From assembly GCF_014905615.1 (NCBI RefSeq), contig NZ_AQGU01000027.1, positions 248,001 to 312,000 on the forward strand: 64,000 bases of DNA, written 5' to 3'. Shown here piece by piece: positions 47,524-57,609 of the stretch (position 1 is its first letter; each line of letters starts with the position of its first letter). This DNA is from Pseudoalteromonas aliena SW19. Its GTDB lineage: Bacteria > Pseudomonadota > Gammaproteobacteria > Enterobacterales > Alteromonadaceae. The notes under the pieces were generated by a model that had not been told where the DNA came from, made no database searches, and saw nothing but the letters and a program-made list of their open reading frames with translations. The position numbers were made by a program, and so were the translations under genes.

Positions 47524-47568
47524 GTGGAGAAAAGTGGTTTTTAGTGGATCAAATTGGATCAAAGTGAT
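47524..47568 (+). promoter_or_regulatory. MraZ operator: five 10-bp-spaced GTGG-type repeats
   Basis: GTGGA, GTGGT, GTGGA, TTGGA and GTGAT begin at 47524, 47534, 47544, 47554 and 47564, each followed by a 5-nt spacer. MraZ binds direct TGGGN-like repeats with 5-nt spacers upstream of its own gene in E. coli and represses the dcw cluster. The exact 10-bp period across five copies is unlikely by chance. Confidence 0.75.
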
Positions 47569-47604
47569 TTATAGTTGCTTTAAATAACTCAAAGTAGGCT
47601 TTTT

Positions 47605-48063
47605 ATGTTTCGTGGCGCAAGTTCACTGAGTTTGGATGACAAGGGGCGTTTTGCGGTACCAACTAAGTACCGAGAACCTTTATTGTCTGAAGATCAGGGA
47701 ACGGTTATTTGTACCGTCGCATTAAATGAGCCGTGTTTATGGTTATATCCACTGGCTGAGTGGCTCGAAATAGAGTGTCGCTTAGCAAAAGTTTCGAATA
47801 TGAACCCACGAGCCCGTCGCATGCAACGTATGTTGCTCGGGAACGCCACTGAGTATCAACTCGATAAAAATGGTCGAATTTTGTTAGCGCCTTCATTGCG
47901 TGCACATGCAGAGCTTGGCAAAAAAATCATGCTAGTTGGTTTGATGAATAAATTTGAAATTTGGGATGAAGCGCGTTGGCACGAACAGATGCGCCAAGAT
48001 ACTGAGCTTGAAAGGCTTGGTGATTTTGAGCCCAACTTAGATTTAGATAATTTCACACTCTGA
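47605..48063 (+). CDS. mraZ: Transcriptional regulator MraZ
   Basis: This 152-residue protein has two SpoVT/AbrB-like repeats: FRGASSLSLDDKGRFAVPTK at the N-terminus and NATEYQLDKNGRILLAPSLR in the second half. MraZ forms a ring that binds the repeats upstream and represses its own cluster. It is the first gene of the dcw cluster. Confidence 0.96.
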   Translation: MFRGASSLSLDDKGRFAVPTKYREPLLSEDQGTVICTVALNEPCLWLYPLAEWLEIECRLAKVSNMNPRARRMQRMLLGNATEYQLDKNGRILLAPSLRAHAELGKKIMLVGLMNKFEIWDEARWHEQMRQDTELERLGDFEPNLDLDNFTL

Positions 48064-48091
48064 TAGCACAAAAAAAGGCAAACAATAGCTA

Positions 48092-49030
48092 ATGACAGCG
48101 CAATTTGAACATGTATCCGTTTTGATGGATGAGACTATCGATGCCCTTGCAATTAAGCCAGACGGTATATACATGGATGGTACATTTGGACGTGGCGGTC
48201 ATTCAGGGCAAATATTAGCTCGCCTTGGTGATGAAGGTCGTTTGCAAGCAATCGATCAAGATCCACAAGCAATACAGTCTGCTGAAAAGTTTGCAGATGA
48301 CTCTCGTTTTGCAATTGCTCATAGTCGCTTCTCTAAACTTTACGAAGTAGCAGAGCAAAACGATCTCATTGGTAAAGTCGATGGCATTTTATTGGATATA
48401 GGTGTGTCGTCGCCACAACTTGATGACGCTGAGCGTGGTTTTAGTTTTATGAAAGACGGCCCGCTTGATATGCGAATGGACCCTACAACTGGGCGAAGTG
48501 CAGCACAGTGGTTAGCTGAGGCTGAATTAGATGATATTACCCATGTAATTAAAAAACTGGGTGAGGAAAAGTTTGGTAAACGTATTGCTCATAAAATTCT
48601 TGAGATCAGAGAGCACACGCCAATTACTACAACTAAGCAGCTTGCTGATTTAGTTGATGAAGCAGTGCCGGTAAAAGATAAGTTTAAGCACCCCGCGACC
48701 CGTACTTTTCAAGCAATTCGTATTTACATAAATAGCGAACTAGAAGAAATTCAAACTGCGCTGCAGTCTGCTGTTAACGTGCTTAAGCCTGGTGGGCGTT
48801 TAGTGGTTATTTCGTTTCATTCATTAGAAGACCGTATTGTTAAACAGTTTATTAGAAAACAGAGTAGGGGAGAAGTGTTACCCAGAGGTCTGCCTTTAAC
48901 TGACGCTCAAATAAATAAAAATCTGACGTTAAAAGCAGTGGGTAAAGCTATTAAACCAAGTGCTGCAGAAGTTCAGCGAAATCCACGCTCTCGTAGTTCA
49001 GTACTTAGGATTGCACAGAGATTGGGATGA
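48092..49030 (+). CDS. rsmH: 16S rRNA (cytosine(1402)-N(4))-methyltransferase
   Basis: This 312-residue enzyme has the SAM motif [18 protein letters not shown], the [20 protein letters not shown] segment, PLDMRMDP and the C-terminal [18 protein letters not shown]. RsmH methylates C1402, the same base modified by RsmI (encoded at 33.5 kb here). The stop overlaps the ftsL start by 4 nt. Confidence 0.97.
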   Translation: MTAQFEHVSVLMDETIDALAIKPDGIYMDGTFGRGGHSGQILARLGDEGRLQAIDQDPQAIQSAEKFADDSRFAIAHSRFSKLYEVAEQNDLIGKVDGILLDIGVSSPQLDDAERGFSFMKDGPLDMRMDPTTGRSAAQWLAEAELDDITHVIKKLGEEKFGKRIAHKILEIREHTPITTTKQLADLVDEAVPVKDKFKHPATRTFQAIRIYINSELEEIQTALQSAVNVLKPGGRLVVISFHSLEDRIVKQFIRKQSRGEVLPRGLPLTDAQINKNLTLKAVGKAIKPSAAEVQRNPRSRSSVLRIAQRLG

Positions 49031-49356
49031 GTAAAAAAGCGAATCATCGTCAACCACCCAACTTATTTTTTGAAATAGTTAAAGGTCTAGGAGCGAATGC
49101 GCTTACCTCGGCTTTGTTGGTTGTGATATTCGCTTCTTGTTTTACTGTTGTACAAATAACCCACCTTTCACGTGGTGAGCTAATTAAACAAGATATGCTA
49201 TTGCAAGAGCGTGATGAGCTTGACTTGGAGTGGCGTTACTTACTGGTTGAAGAAGAGTTTTATTCGCAGCATGCGCGTATTGAAGAAGTTGCTATATCGC
49301 AGTTAAAAATGAAACGGCCGACAAGCCAAGATGAACAGGTAATAATATTACAATGA
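49027..49356 (+). CDS. ftsL: Cell division protein FtsL
   Basis: This 109-residue bitopic protein has a short cytoplasmic end, one membrane helix (about 23-46, [20 protein letters not shown]) and a periplasmic leucine-zipper-like coil. It forms the FtsQLB complex that activates FtsWI. Sequence conservation is low, and the call rests on topology and the rsmH-ftsL-ftsI order. It overlaps both neighbours by 4 nt. Confidence 0.93.
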   Translation: MSKKANHRQPPNLFFEIVKGLGANALTSALLVVIFASCFTVVQITHLSRGELIKQDMLLQERDELDLEWRYLLVEEEFYSQHARIEEVAISQLKMKRPTSQDEQVIILQ

Positions 49357-51170
49357 GAACGCGAGGAAAAAAACCAGCAAATAACTTAATTACATGGCGT
49401 TTCATGCTAGTGTGCGCTGTTGTGTTTATGGTGTTTGTAACCTTGGTATCTCGCGCTGCTTATTTACAAGTCATTGAACCTGATAAAGCGCGTTCTGAAA
49501 GTGACAAACGCACCGTACGTGTTGAAAAACTACATGTGCAGCGCGGAATGATTTTTGACCGCAATGGCAAAGAACTCGCTGTAAGCGTACCGGTAGTTAG
49601 TGTTTATGCTGATCCTAAGGCACTTCATAAATCACTCGTCGCTAAAGTTGTTAAACAAGCGCGTAAAAGTGGTGAAGATCAACAATCACTAATAGATAAT
49701 ACCGCAGAGCTTAATAAACGCACCGCACTATATTACAAAAACGATATACGTTGGCGTGAACTCGCTGATGTTTTACGTATTGACCCTAAAAAAATAAACA
49801 CACGACTTTTAGATGATCCGACTCGTCGATTTGTTTACCTCAAGCGCCAAGTTACTCCTGCCGTTGCTAATTACATTGGCGATTTACGCCTTCCTGGCAT
49901 TCATTTATTAGATGAATCTAAACGTTACTATCCTGCGGGAGAGGTTAGCGCGCATGTTATTGGTTTTACCAATATTGACGGGAAAGGGATTGAAGGCATT
50001 GAAAAACTTTACGAAAACGCATTAACAGGTGAAGAAGGCCGCCGTACTATTCGTAAAGATGCACAGGGGCGCGAAGTTGAAGTATTGGATGAACGCGAAC
50101 GCGTAGAGCCAGATAGCATTGCGCTTAGTATTGATCAACGTATTCAAGGTATTGCTTATAAAGCAGTAAAATCAGCGGTATTAACTTATAAAGCAACGTC
50201 GGGCTCGGCGATGGTAGTTGATGTCAAAACCGGTGAAGTACTGGCAATGGTAAATAGTCCCTCATTTAACCCAAATAATTTAACTGACGCTGCTCCACAT
50301 AAACGCCGCAACCGCGCAATTACCGATTTGTTTGAACCAGGCTCAACCGTTAAGCCTCTAGCCATTTTGGCTGGGCTAGACTACGGCGCAATTCAGGCTG
50401 ATGATAAAGTTAATACGTATCCGGGTTGGATGCGTTTGGGAGGGAGTTTAGTTAAAGATACTCGCAACCATGGCGAAATGACATTACGTGAAATTTTAAA
50501 ATACTCTTCAAATATGGGGGTGGCTAAAATCACGCAACTAGTGCCTAAAGACTACCTCGTGGGTTTATATGAAAAAGTAGGGTTTGGTAGTGATACCGGC
50601 ACTGGCATGGTAGGTGAAAGCAGTGGTTTATTTTATCCAAATCGTCGTTGGTCAGATTTTGAGATTGCCACTTTATCGTTTGGCTATGCCATTTCAGTAA
50701 GTACTGCACAAATGGCGCGTTTTTATACCATGTTGGGTGCTGGTGGCGTTAATCGGCCATTGACGATTTTAAAGCAAGATAATATTCCAGAAGGTGATCG
50801 TGTTTTTAAGCAAAAAGACGTAGAAGCCGTCGTTAGCATGATGGAAAGTGTGTTTGAAGAAGGTGGTACTGCGCACAAAATTAAGGTTGATGGTTACCGT
50901 GCCGCTGGCAAAACGGGGACTTCTAAAAAAGCCGTTGCAGGTGGGTATGGTGATGAATATGTAGGTTATTTTGCTGGTATTGCACCTGCAAGTGATCCGC
51001 GTTTGGCTGTGGTAGTTATGATTAATGAACCAGGTGGTGATGTGTACTATGGAGGTGCCATTGCTGGCCCTGCATTTGCAGAAATCATCTCTAACGCATT
51101 AAGAATATTGAACGTTGCACCAGACAAGGACGAGGTTGCGTACGTAAAAGGTAAAGATAACGATGCGTGA
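49353..51170 (+). CDS. ftsI: Peptidoglycan D,D-transpeptidase FtsI (PBP3)
   Basis: This 605-residue class B PBP has one membrane anchor (about 15-37), a pedestal domain (RGMIFDRNGKELAVSVPVVS) and a transpeptidase domain with the catalytic motifs STVK (FEPGSTVKPL), SSN (YSSNMGVAKI) and KTG (AGKTGTSKK). It cross-links septal peptidoglycan with FtsW. It overlaps murE by 8 nt. Confidence 0.97.
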   Translation: MRTRGKKPANNLITWRFMLVCAVVFMVFVTLVSRAAYLQVIEPDKARSESDKRTVRVEKLHVQRGMIFDRNGKELAVSVPVVSVYADPKALHKSLVAKVVKQARKSGEDQQSLIDNTAELNKRTALYYKNDIRWRELADVLRIDPKKINTRLLDDPTRRFVYLKRQVTPAVANYIGDLRLPGIHLLDESKRYYPAGEVSAHVIGFTNIDGKGIEGIEKLYENALTGEEGRRTIRKDAQGREVEVLDERERVEPDSIALSIDQRIQGIAYKAVKSAVLTYKATSGSAMVVDVKTGEVLAMVNSPSFNPNNLTDAAPHKRRNRAITDLFEPGSTVKPLAILAGLDYGAIQADDKVNTYPGWMRLGGSLVKDTRNHGEMTLREILKYSSNMGVAKITQLVPKDYLVGLYEKVGFGSDTGTGMVGESSGLFYPNRRWSDFEIATLSFGYAISVSTAQMARFYTMLGAGGVNRPLTILKQDNIPEGDRVFKQKDVEAVVSMMESVFEEGGTAHKIKVDGYRAAGKTGTSKKAVAGGYGDEYVGYFAGIAPASDPRLAVVVMINEPGGDVYYGGAIAGPAFAEIISNALRILNVAPDKDEVAYVKGKDNDA

Positions 51171-52641
51171 TTTAAAAGAAATTTTAAAATACATAGATAT
51201 TGATGCGCCTTCGCAGTTGGTAAAACACTTACGCATTGATAGTCGTGAGGTAACGGCAGGTGATGTATTTGTTGCTATTAAAGGCCATTCACTTGATGGC
51301 GGACAATTTATTGCTAAAGCAATTGAAAATGGCGCAACAGCTATTATTGCTGACAGATTATGTGAATTTGAAATAGGCTTTGAACCACTGTATTTGGTGT
51401 CGGAGCTTGATAAAAAACTTCCAGAACTAGCAAGCCGTTTTTATGAACAGCCTAGTCAATCACTTGATTTGATAGGCGTAACAGGTACAAATGGTAAATC
51501 GACCACCACAGCAATGATTGCCCACTTAGCGCAATTTTGTAGTACTGAGTCCGCTATTATAGGTACTTTAGGTTATGGTCATCCTGATAACTTAATTCCA
51601 CTGATAAATACCACGCCTTCAACAGTTGATTTACAGCATATTTTTAGCGATTTAAATTTGCAGCATAAAAAGCTGGTGGCAATGGAAGTATCGTCTCATG
51701 GGCTGGTACAGCAGCGTGTTGCACAGTGCCATTTTAAAGCGGCTGTGTTTACTAACCTCTCGCGGGATCACTTAGATTACCATGGTGATATGGCAAGTTA
51801 TGGTGATGCGAAATTAATGCTATTTCGTGATTTTGAACCTCAGGTTGTAGTGCTTAATCAAGATGATTCTCAAGCTGAGCAATGGCTTGAAAAATACGAT
51901 TTTAATAATCTTATTTGTTATGGCCGTAAAAACTTAATCCCAAAAAATGCTCAGTACGTTTATTTTTCTGATGTTGAATATTCAAGTGACGGTATTTCGG
52001 CGCAGTTATCGACTAGCTGGGGTGATATATCAATTAAATCACCGCTGTTTGGCGAATTCAACTTATATAACTTAACGGCAGCGCTTGCGACCCTATTAGG
52101 GTTAGGCTATCCGCTTGAACTGTTAATTGTAGGTTGTGCGCAATTACAACCAGTGGCGGGTCGAATGCAAGCATTTAGCCAAGCTGGTATGCCAACGTGT
52201 GTGGTTGATTACGCACACACACCGGATGCGCTTGCGCTTGCTTTACAAGCATTACAGCAGCATGTCCCAGGTGGTGTGAGTTGTGTATTTGGATGTGGTG
52301 GTGATAGAGATAAAGGTAAACGAGCACTCATGGCGCAAGCCGCAGAGCAAAACGCGGATAAAGTTATTATTACCAGTGATAACCCTCGCTCAGAAGATCC
52401 CAATGCAATTATTGCCGATGTGGCAGCAGGCTTAACGGACCCAAGAAAGGCGCATTTAGAGGCCGATAGAGCAACAGCCATCAGCTATGCAATAAATAAT
52501 GCTAAAGCGGATGAGGTGATATTGGTTGCAGGTAAAGGCCACGAAGATTATCAAATTATAGGCGATGAGCGCATCGATTTTTGCGATCGCCGCTATGTAC
52601 AAGAACAACTAAAAAAAGCAGTAAGAGGGATAAAACAATGA
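51163..52641 (+). CDS. murE: UDP-MurNAc-tripeptide ligase MurE (meso-diaminopimelate-adding)
   Basis: This 492-residue Mur ligase has the P-loop GVTGTNGKSTTTAMIAH, a carbamylated-lysine region and the DNPR motif (TSDNPRSEDP). That motif is diagnostic for enzymes adding meso-DAP rather than lysine. It acts in the cytoplasm on UDP-MurNAc-L-Ala-D-Glu. The stop overlaps the murF start (ATGA). Confidence 0.97.
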   Translation: MRDLKEILKYIDIDAPSQLVKHLRIDSREVTAGDVFVAIKGHSLDGGQFIAKAIENGATAIIADRLCEFEIGFEPLYLVSELDKKLPELASRFYEQPSQSLDLIGVTGTNGKSTTTAMIAHLAQFCSTESAIIGTLGYGHPDNLIPLINTTPSTVDLQHIFSDLNLQHKKLVAMEVSSHGLVQQRVAQCHFKAAVFTNLSRDHLDYHGDMASYGDAKLMLFRDFEPQVVVLNQDDSQAEQWLEKYDFNNLICYGRKNLIPKNAQYVYFSDVEYSSDGISAQLSTSWGDISIKSPLFGEFNLYNLTAALATLLGLGYPLELLIVGCAQLQPVAGRMQAFSQAGMPTCVVDYAHTPDALALALQALQQHVPGGVSCVFGCGGDRDKGKRALMAQAAEQNADKVIITSDNPRSEDPNAIIADVAAGLTDPRKAHLEADRATAISYAINNAKADEVILVAGKGHEDYQIIGDERIDFCDRRYVQEQLKKAVRGIKQ

Positions 52642-54020
52642 TCCCAATGGATTTTAATTGGTTAGCTAATGTGCTAACAACCGATTATCAAGGTGATAAT
52701 CTAAATGTGTTAAACATAAACACCGATACTCGCACAGTGTGCGAAGGGGAAGTGTTTCTAGCACTCAAGGGGCCTAATTTTGACGGCCACAAATTTATAG
52801 CCGAGGCTAAACAAAAGGGCGCTATTGGCGTTATTGTTCAGCATAAAGTAGATGTAGATATTGCACAATTTATAGTGAGTGATACACGTATTGCACTGGG
52901 CGTCATTGGCACTGCTGTTATGGCGCAAGTGGCACCTAAAACAATTGCGATTACAGGCAGTGTGGGTAAAACCACGGTAAAAGAAATGTGCGCCGCTATT
53001 TTGTCGGTTCATGGTGATGTATTAGCCACTAAAGGTAATTTTAACAACGATATTGGTGTGCCACTGACGCTATTGCGTTTAGAGCCACAGCACCGCTTTG
53101 CAGTTATTGAACTGGGCGCAAATCACTTAGGCGAAATAGCCTATACCACGGCAATGACAAAACCTGATGTGGCTGTTGTGTGTAATGTTGCCGCAGCACA
53201 TTTAGAAGGCTTTGGTAGCTTAATGGGCGTTGCAAAAGCGAAAGGTGAGATTTTTGATGGCCTCAAAGATAATGGGGTTGCCATTGTTAATTGCGATAGT
53301 GAATTTAGTCAGTACTGGTTAGACAAGCTCAAAAATAAAAATGTTAAGTGCTTATCAACGACCGAAAAACTCGATATTTGGGCAGAAGACATTTCACTTG
53401 ATAAAAATGCGCGTGCAAGCTTTACGCTTTGTACTAAAAGTAAAAAACTACCCGTTACTTTAGCACTGCCAGGTAAGCACAATGTGGGTAATGCGCTTAT
53501 TGCAGCAGCACTTACCAGCGAGTTTAATGTAAGCCTTGAAGAAATAGCCAATGCACTTGCCACAATGAATGATGTAAAAGGGCGCGTTAATTTAATTGAA
53601 GTATCTGATTTACTCACTGTAGTGGATGACACTTACAATGCTAACGTTAAGTCGGTAAAAGCAGCCATTGATTTATTAAGCGACATGCAAGGTCACCGAA
53701 TTTTAGCGTTAGGGGATATGGGTGAACTTGGCGAAGATGCACGAAAGTATCACCAAGAAGTCGGTGAATACGCTCAACAACAAGGCATCGACGAGTTATT
53801 TACGTTAGGGGTATTGAGTAAATGCGCGAGCGATGTGTTTGAGCTACCTAACCGTCATTTTTCGAATCGTGAGCAAATGCTGCAACAAATTCAAACAAGT
53901 ATTAATAAAGTGAATAAAAAAACAACAATAGTCGTGAAAGGATCGCGCAGTTCTCGCATGGAATTATTAGTAACCGATTTAGTTAATGGCCAGCAACAAG
54001 CCATCAATGGAGTATCATAA
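52638..54020 (+). CDS. murF: UDP-MurNAc-tripeptide D-alanyl-D-alanine ligase MurF
   Basis: This 460-residue Mur ligase has the P-loop [13 protein letters not shown], the [14 protein letters not shown] segment and [16 protein letters not shown]. It adds D-Ala-D-Ala to complete the pentapeptide. The ATG at 52638 overlaps the murE stop by 4 nt and has AGAGGG nine nt in front. The frame back to 52581 lies inside murE and is not used. Confidence 0.97.
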   Translation: MIPMDFNWLANVLTTDYQGDNLNVLNINTDTRTVCEGEVFLALKGPNFDGHKFIAEAKQKGAIGVIVQHKVDVDIAQFIVSDTRIALGVIGTAVMAQVAPKTIAITGSVGKTTVKEMCAAILSVHGDVLATKGNFNNDIGVPLTLLRLEPQHRFAVIELGANHLGEIAYTTAMTKPDVAVVCNVAAAHLEGFGSLMGVAKAKGEIFDGLKDNGVAIVNCDSEFSQYWLDKLKNKNVKCLSTTEKLDIWAEDISLDKNARASFTLCTKSKKLPVTLALPGKHNVGNALIAAALTSEFNVSLEEIANALATMNDVKGRVNLIEVSDLLTVVDDTYNANVKSVKAAIDLLSDMQGHRILALGDMGELGEDARKYHQEVGEYAQQQGIDELFTLGVLSKCASDVFELPNRHFSNREQMLQQIQTSINKVNKKTTIVVKGSRSSRMELLVTDLVNGQQQAINGVS

Positions 54021-55102
54021 TGTTAGTTTGGCTGGCTGAGTATTTAACACAGTATTTTAGTGGTTTTCATGTTTTTTCGTATTTAACGCTACGCGCCATT
54101 TTAGGTATTTTAACGGCACTAACTATGTCTCTTTATTTAGGGCCTAAGTTAATTCGTGGTTTGCAACGCATGCAAATAGGTCAAACAGTTCGAGACGATG
54201 GTCCGCAATCGCATTTATCTAAGTCGGGTACGCCGACTATGGGTGGCCTGCTTATTTTAGCGGCTATTTTTACCAGTACACTCCTTTGGGCTGATTTATC
54301 AAATAAATATGTATGGGCCACACTGTTTGTAATTGGCTCGTTAGGTATTGTTGGCTTTGTTGATGATTACCGTAAAGTTATTCGTAAAGATCCAAAAGGT
54401 CTAATTGCTAAGTGGAAGTACTTTTGGCAATCGGTCATTGCATTAGTTGTGGCGACTGCCTTGTACTTTACAAGTACACAGGCATCAGAAACTTCACTTG
54501 TTGTGCCATTTTTTAAAGATGTGCTGCCACAACTTGGTTTATTTTATATTGTGATTACTTATTTTGCTTTGGTAGGCACCTCAAATGCGGTAAACCTTAC
54601 CGATGGACTTGATGGCTTAGCCATTGTGCCCACTATTTTAGTGGCTTCAGCGTTGGCTATTATTGCTTATTTAACGGGTAATATTAACTTTTCGGCTTAC
54701 TTACATATCCCGCATTTGCCGTTGGCGAGTGAACTTGTTGTTGTATGTACCGCCATAGTAGGGGCTGGGCTTGGCTTTTTGTGGTTTAACACTTACCCAG
54801 CGCAAGTGTTTATGGGTGATGTAGGTTCATTAGCTCTAGGTGGTGCCCTGGGCATTATTGCAGTGTTAGTTCGTCAAGAGTTACTACTTATTATTATGGG
54901 TGGTGTGTTTGTTATGGAGGCGTTGTCGGTAATATTACAAGTTGGCTCGTATAAATTACGTGGGCAACGGATCTTTAGAATGGCGCCAATTCATCATCAT
55001 TATGAATTAAAAGGCTGGCCAGAGCCGCGTGTTATTGTGCGCTTTTGGATTATTTCAATAGTGCTAGTACTCGCTGGCCTTGCGACATTAAAGATTCGAT
55101 AA
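54020..55102 (+). CDS. mraY: Phospho-MurNAc-pentapeptide transferase MraY
   Basis: This 360-residue, ten-helix inner-membrane enzyme has the family motifs [36 protein letters not shown] and [14 protein letters not shown]. It transfers phospho-MurNAc-pentapeptide to undecaprenyl phosphate to make lipid I. It overlaps murF by 1 nt, and murD starts directly after its stop. Confidence 0.97.
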   Translation: MLVWLAEYLTQYFSGFHVFSYLTLRAILGILTALTMSLYLGPKLIRGLQRMQIGQTVRDDGPQSHLSKSGTPTMGGLLILAAIFTSTLLWADLSNKYVWATLFVIGSLGIVGFVDDYRKVIRKDPKGLIAKWKYFWQSVIALVVATALYFTSTQASETSLVVPFFKDVLPQLGLFYIVITYFALVGTSNAVNLTDGLDGLAIVPTILVASALAIIAYLTGNINFSAYLHIPHLPLASELVVVCTAIVGAGLGFLWFNTYPAQVFMGDVGSLALGGALGIIAVLVRQELLLIIMGGVFVMEALSVILQVGSYKLRGQRIFRMAPIHHHYELKGWPEPRVIVRFWIISIVLVLAGLATLKIR

Positions 55103-56437
55103 ATGCAGTATTTAAACGAGATAAAAAATAAACAAATAACAGTGCTCGGACTCGGTATAACCGGTCTGGGCATTGTGCGTTTTTTATTATCTCACGGTAT
55201 TACACCTAAAGTAGTTGATAGCAGAGTAAACCCACCGGGAATTGATTGGCTTAAAGAGTATGCACCAGCACTGATTACCCACTTTGGTGATTTAGATAAC
55301 GCAGCACTTTGCTCAAGCAATATGATTATTGTAAGCCCCGGCCTTAGTTTAAAAATACCGGCAATTGCTCTGGCAATTAGCAATGACGTTGAAGTTATTG
55401 GTGATGTAGAGTTATTTGCGCGTATTAACACAAAACCGGTTGTTGCAGTAACGGGCTCTAATGGTAAATCAACCGTGGTGACACTTGCCTATGAAGTACT
55501 AAAAGAAGCCGGCTATAAAGTTGCATTAGGTGGAAATATTGGCACGGCGGTGCTTGATTTACTTGATGATAAGTTTGATGTGTATGTATTGGAGCTATCA
55601 AGTTTTCAACTAGATACTACCAAAAGTTTAAAGCCTATAAGCGCAACTGTATTAAATGTATCTGAGGATCACCTAGATCGTTACGATAGCTATCAAGCTT
55701 ATATAGATTCAAAACGCAGTATTTATAATTGTGCAGAGCTTATTGTAGTCAATGCCGACGATAGTCAAACACATCCTATTGAGCGTAGTACAACCCCCAA
55801 AATTAGCTTTGGTGCTCAACAAGGTGATTTTTATTTAGCGCAGTACAATAACGAAACTCATTTTATGCTTAAAGGCGATGCCTTTTTACCTGTGAGTACG
55901 CTAGCTGTGGTAGGTAAGCATAATTATTTAAATGCACTAGCAGTTATGGCGCTTTTAAGTCCTTTTGAAGTAAGCAAAAAGCAATATAAAAACGCGTTAG
56001 GTCAATTCAATGGGTTGGCTCATCGCTGCCAATTTGTAGCTGAGCTTAACGGTGTAAAGTATTTTAACGATTCAAAGGCGACCAATGTTGGAGCCACTAT
56101 AGCTGCAATAGATAGTTTAGCTAGTGACGATGAGAACCTTATCGTTATTGCTGGTGGCGATGCCAAAGGCGCTGATTTAAATGCGCTTAAACCCTACATA
56201 GAACAGCATGTAAAAGCATTAATTTGTTTTGGTAAAGATGCAAGTGACTTAGCTGTGATTACCAATAAGAGCTATTTAACAAACAATATGGAAGAAGCCG
56301 TTGCTTTGGCCAAAGTACTTAGTAGCGCAGGCAATATTGTTTTATTAGCACCGGCGTGCGCCAGTATAGATATGTATAACAATTATATGCAGCGTGGTGA
56401 TGACTTTGTTCAGTGCGTTCTGGCAGATCAAATATGA
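55103..56437 (+). CDS. murD: UDP-MurNAc-L-alanine D-glutamate ligase MurD
   Basis: This 444-residue ligase has a Rossmann-like N-terminal domain (VLGLGITGLGIVRFLLSHG), the P-loop VTGSNGKSTVVTLAYEVL, LNVSEDHLDRY, and a C-terminal domain ending in LLAPACASIDMYNNYMQRG. It adds D-glutamate to UDP-MurNAc-L-Ala. It overlaps ftsW by 4 nt. Confidence 0.97.
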   Translation: MQYLNEIKNKQITVLGLGITGLGIVRFLLSHGITPKVVDSRVNPPGIDWLKEYAPALITHFGDLDNAALCSSNMIIVSPGLSLKIPAIALAISNDVEVIGDVELFARINTKPVVAVTGSNGKSTVVTLAYEVLKEAGYKVALGGNIGTAVLDLLDDKFDVYVLELSSFQLDTTKSLKPISATVLNVSEDHLDRYDSYQAYIDSKRSIYNCAELIVVNADDSQTHPIERSTTPKISFGAQQGDFYLAQYNNETHFMLKGDAFLPVSTLAVVGKHNYLNALAVMALLSPFEVSKKQYKNALGQFNGLAHRCQFVAELNGVKYFNDSKATNVGATIAAIDSLASDDENLIVIAGGDAKGADLNALKPYIEQHVKALICFGKDASDLAVITNKSYLTNNMEEAVALAKVLSSAGNIVLLAPACASIDMYNNYMQRGDDFVQCVLADQI

Positions 56438-57609
56438 TTGCTTTTGCTGATATAAAAGACGCATTAACGCCCAAGCCTTCAGGGCAGTTATACGACGTGC
56501 CGCTATTATATTGTGTAATAATGCTTATTGGTGTTGGTTTTATAATGGTTACTAGTGCGTCAATGCCTACCGCAGAGCGATTATTTAACGATCCCTACCA
56601 TATAACTATTCGCCACAGCATGTTTTTAGCGATGGCCCTTGTACTTTTTTGGATAACTGTTTGCGTACCAATGGATTGGTGGAAACGTTCAAATCCTTAT
56701 CTGTTGATACTGGGCATGGTGTTATTAATTGCTGTATTGATAATTGGACGTGAAGTAAACGGTGCAAAAAGATGGATACCCATTGGCCCCGTAGGCTTTC
56801 AGGTCGCAGAGGCTGCTAAATTATACTTCTTTAGTTATATAGCAGGTTATTTAGTAAGAAAGCGCGAAGAAGTACAAGAAAATATAAAAGGCTTTGCAAA
56901 GCCCATTGCTGTATTTGCTGTATATGCGCTGCTTATTTTACTGCAACCAGATTTGGGCACCGTAGTGGTAATGTTTGTAACAACCGTTGGTTTGTTGTTT
57001 TTAGCCGGTGCGAAGTTATGGCAATTTTTTGTATTGATTTTAACGGGGATTGGTCTCGTAGTTTTACTGATTATTGTTGAACCATATCGTATGGCTCGAG
57101 TTGTTGGTTTTTTAGATCCTTGGGATGATCCGTTTGGCAAAGGTTACCAATTAGTGCAGTCACTAATGGCTTATAGCCAAGGCGGTTGGTTTGGTCAAGG
57201 GCTAGGTAATAGCGTACAAAAACTGCAATATTTACCAGAAGCACACAATGATTTTATTTTTGCTGTAATAGGCGAAGAACTTGGTTTAATAGGCGTTGTA
57301 AGTATTTTAATGGTACTCGGTACCTTAGTATTTAGAGCCTTATTAATTGGCCAGCAAGCACTAAGGTGCGGTAAAGAATATGAAGGTTACTTTTCGTTTG
57401 CTATTGGTATTTGGTTTGCATTTCAAACCATGGTTAATGTAGGCGCGAGTGCTGGTATTTTACCAACAAAAGGCTTAACACTGCCGTTTATTTCTTATGG
57501 TGGTTCAAGTTTATTAATAATGACGATAGCCACGGGTATTTTATTACGCGTAGATTTTGAAACTAAGATGGCAACCAAGCAAGCCACCTCACGCGGAGGT
57601 AAGCGATGA
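56434..57609 (+). CDS. ftsW: Septal peptidoglycan glycosyltransferase FtsW
   Basis: This 391-residue SEDS-family polymerase has ten membrane helices. Signatures include VNGAKRWIPIGPVGFQVAE, LLQPDLGTVVVM, PEAHNDFIFAVIGEELGL and LPFISYGGSSLL near the C-terminus. It polymerises lipid II at the septum together with FtsI. The ATG at 56434 overlaps the murD stop (ATGA); codons back to 56413 are excluded. Confidence 0.96.
   Translation: MIAFADIKDALTPKPSGQLYDVPLLYCVIMLIGVGFIMVTSASMPTAERLFNDPYHITIRHSMFLAMALVLFWITVCVPMDWWKRSNPYLLILGMVLLIAVLIIGREVNGAKRWIPIGPVGFQVAEAAKLYFFSYIAGYLVRKREEVQENIKGFAKPIAVFAVYALLILLQPDLGTVVVMFVTTVGLLFLAGAKLWQFFVLILTGIGLVVLLIIVEPYRMARVVGFLDPWDDPFGKGYQLVQSLMAYSQGGWFGQGLGNSVQKLQYLPEAHNDFIFAVIGEELGLIGVVSILMVLGTLVFRALLIGQQALRCGKEYEGYFSFAIGIWFAFQTMVNVGASAGILPTKGLTLPFISYGGSSLLIMTIATGILLRVDFETKMATKQATSRGGKR

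Noticed and set aside
47407..47531. DnaA boxes upstream of mraZ
   Set aside because: TTTTCCACA and TGTGGAGAA each differ by one base from the consensus, but both belong to the 10-bp MraZ repeat series, which explains them better. They are kept only as a side remark.
52581..52640. N-terminal extension of MurF
   Set aside because: It is fully inside murE in another frame; the 4-nt-overlap ATG at 52638 has the proper ribosome binding site.
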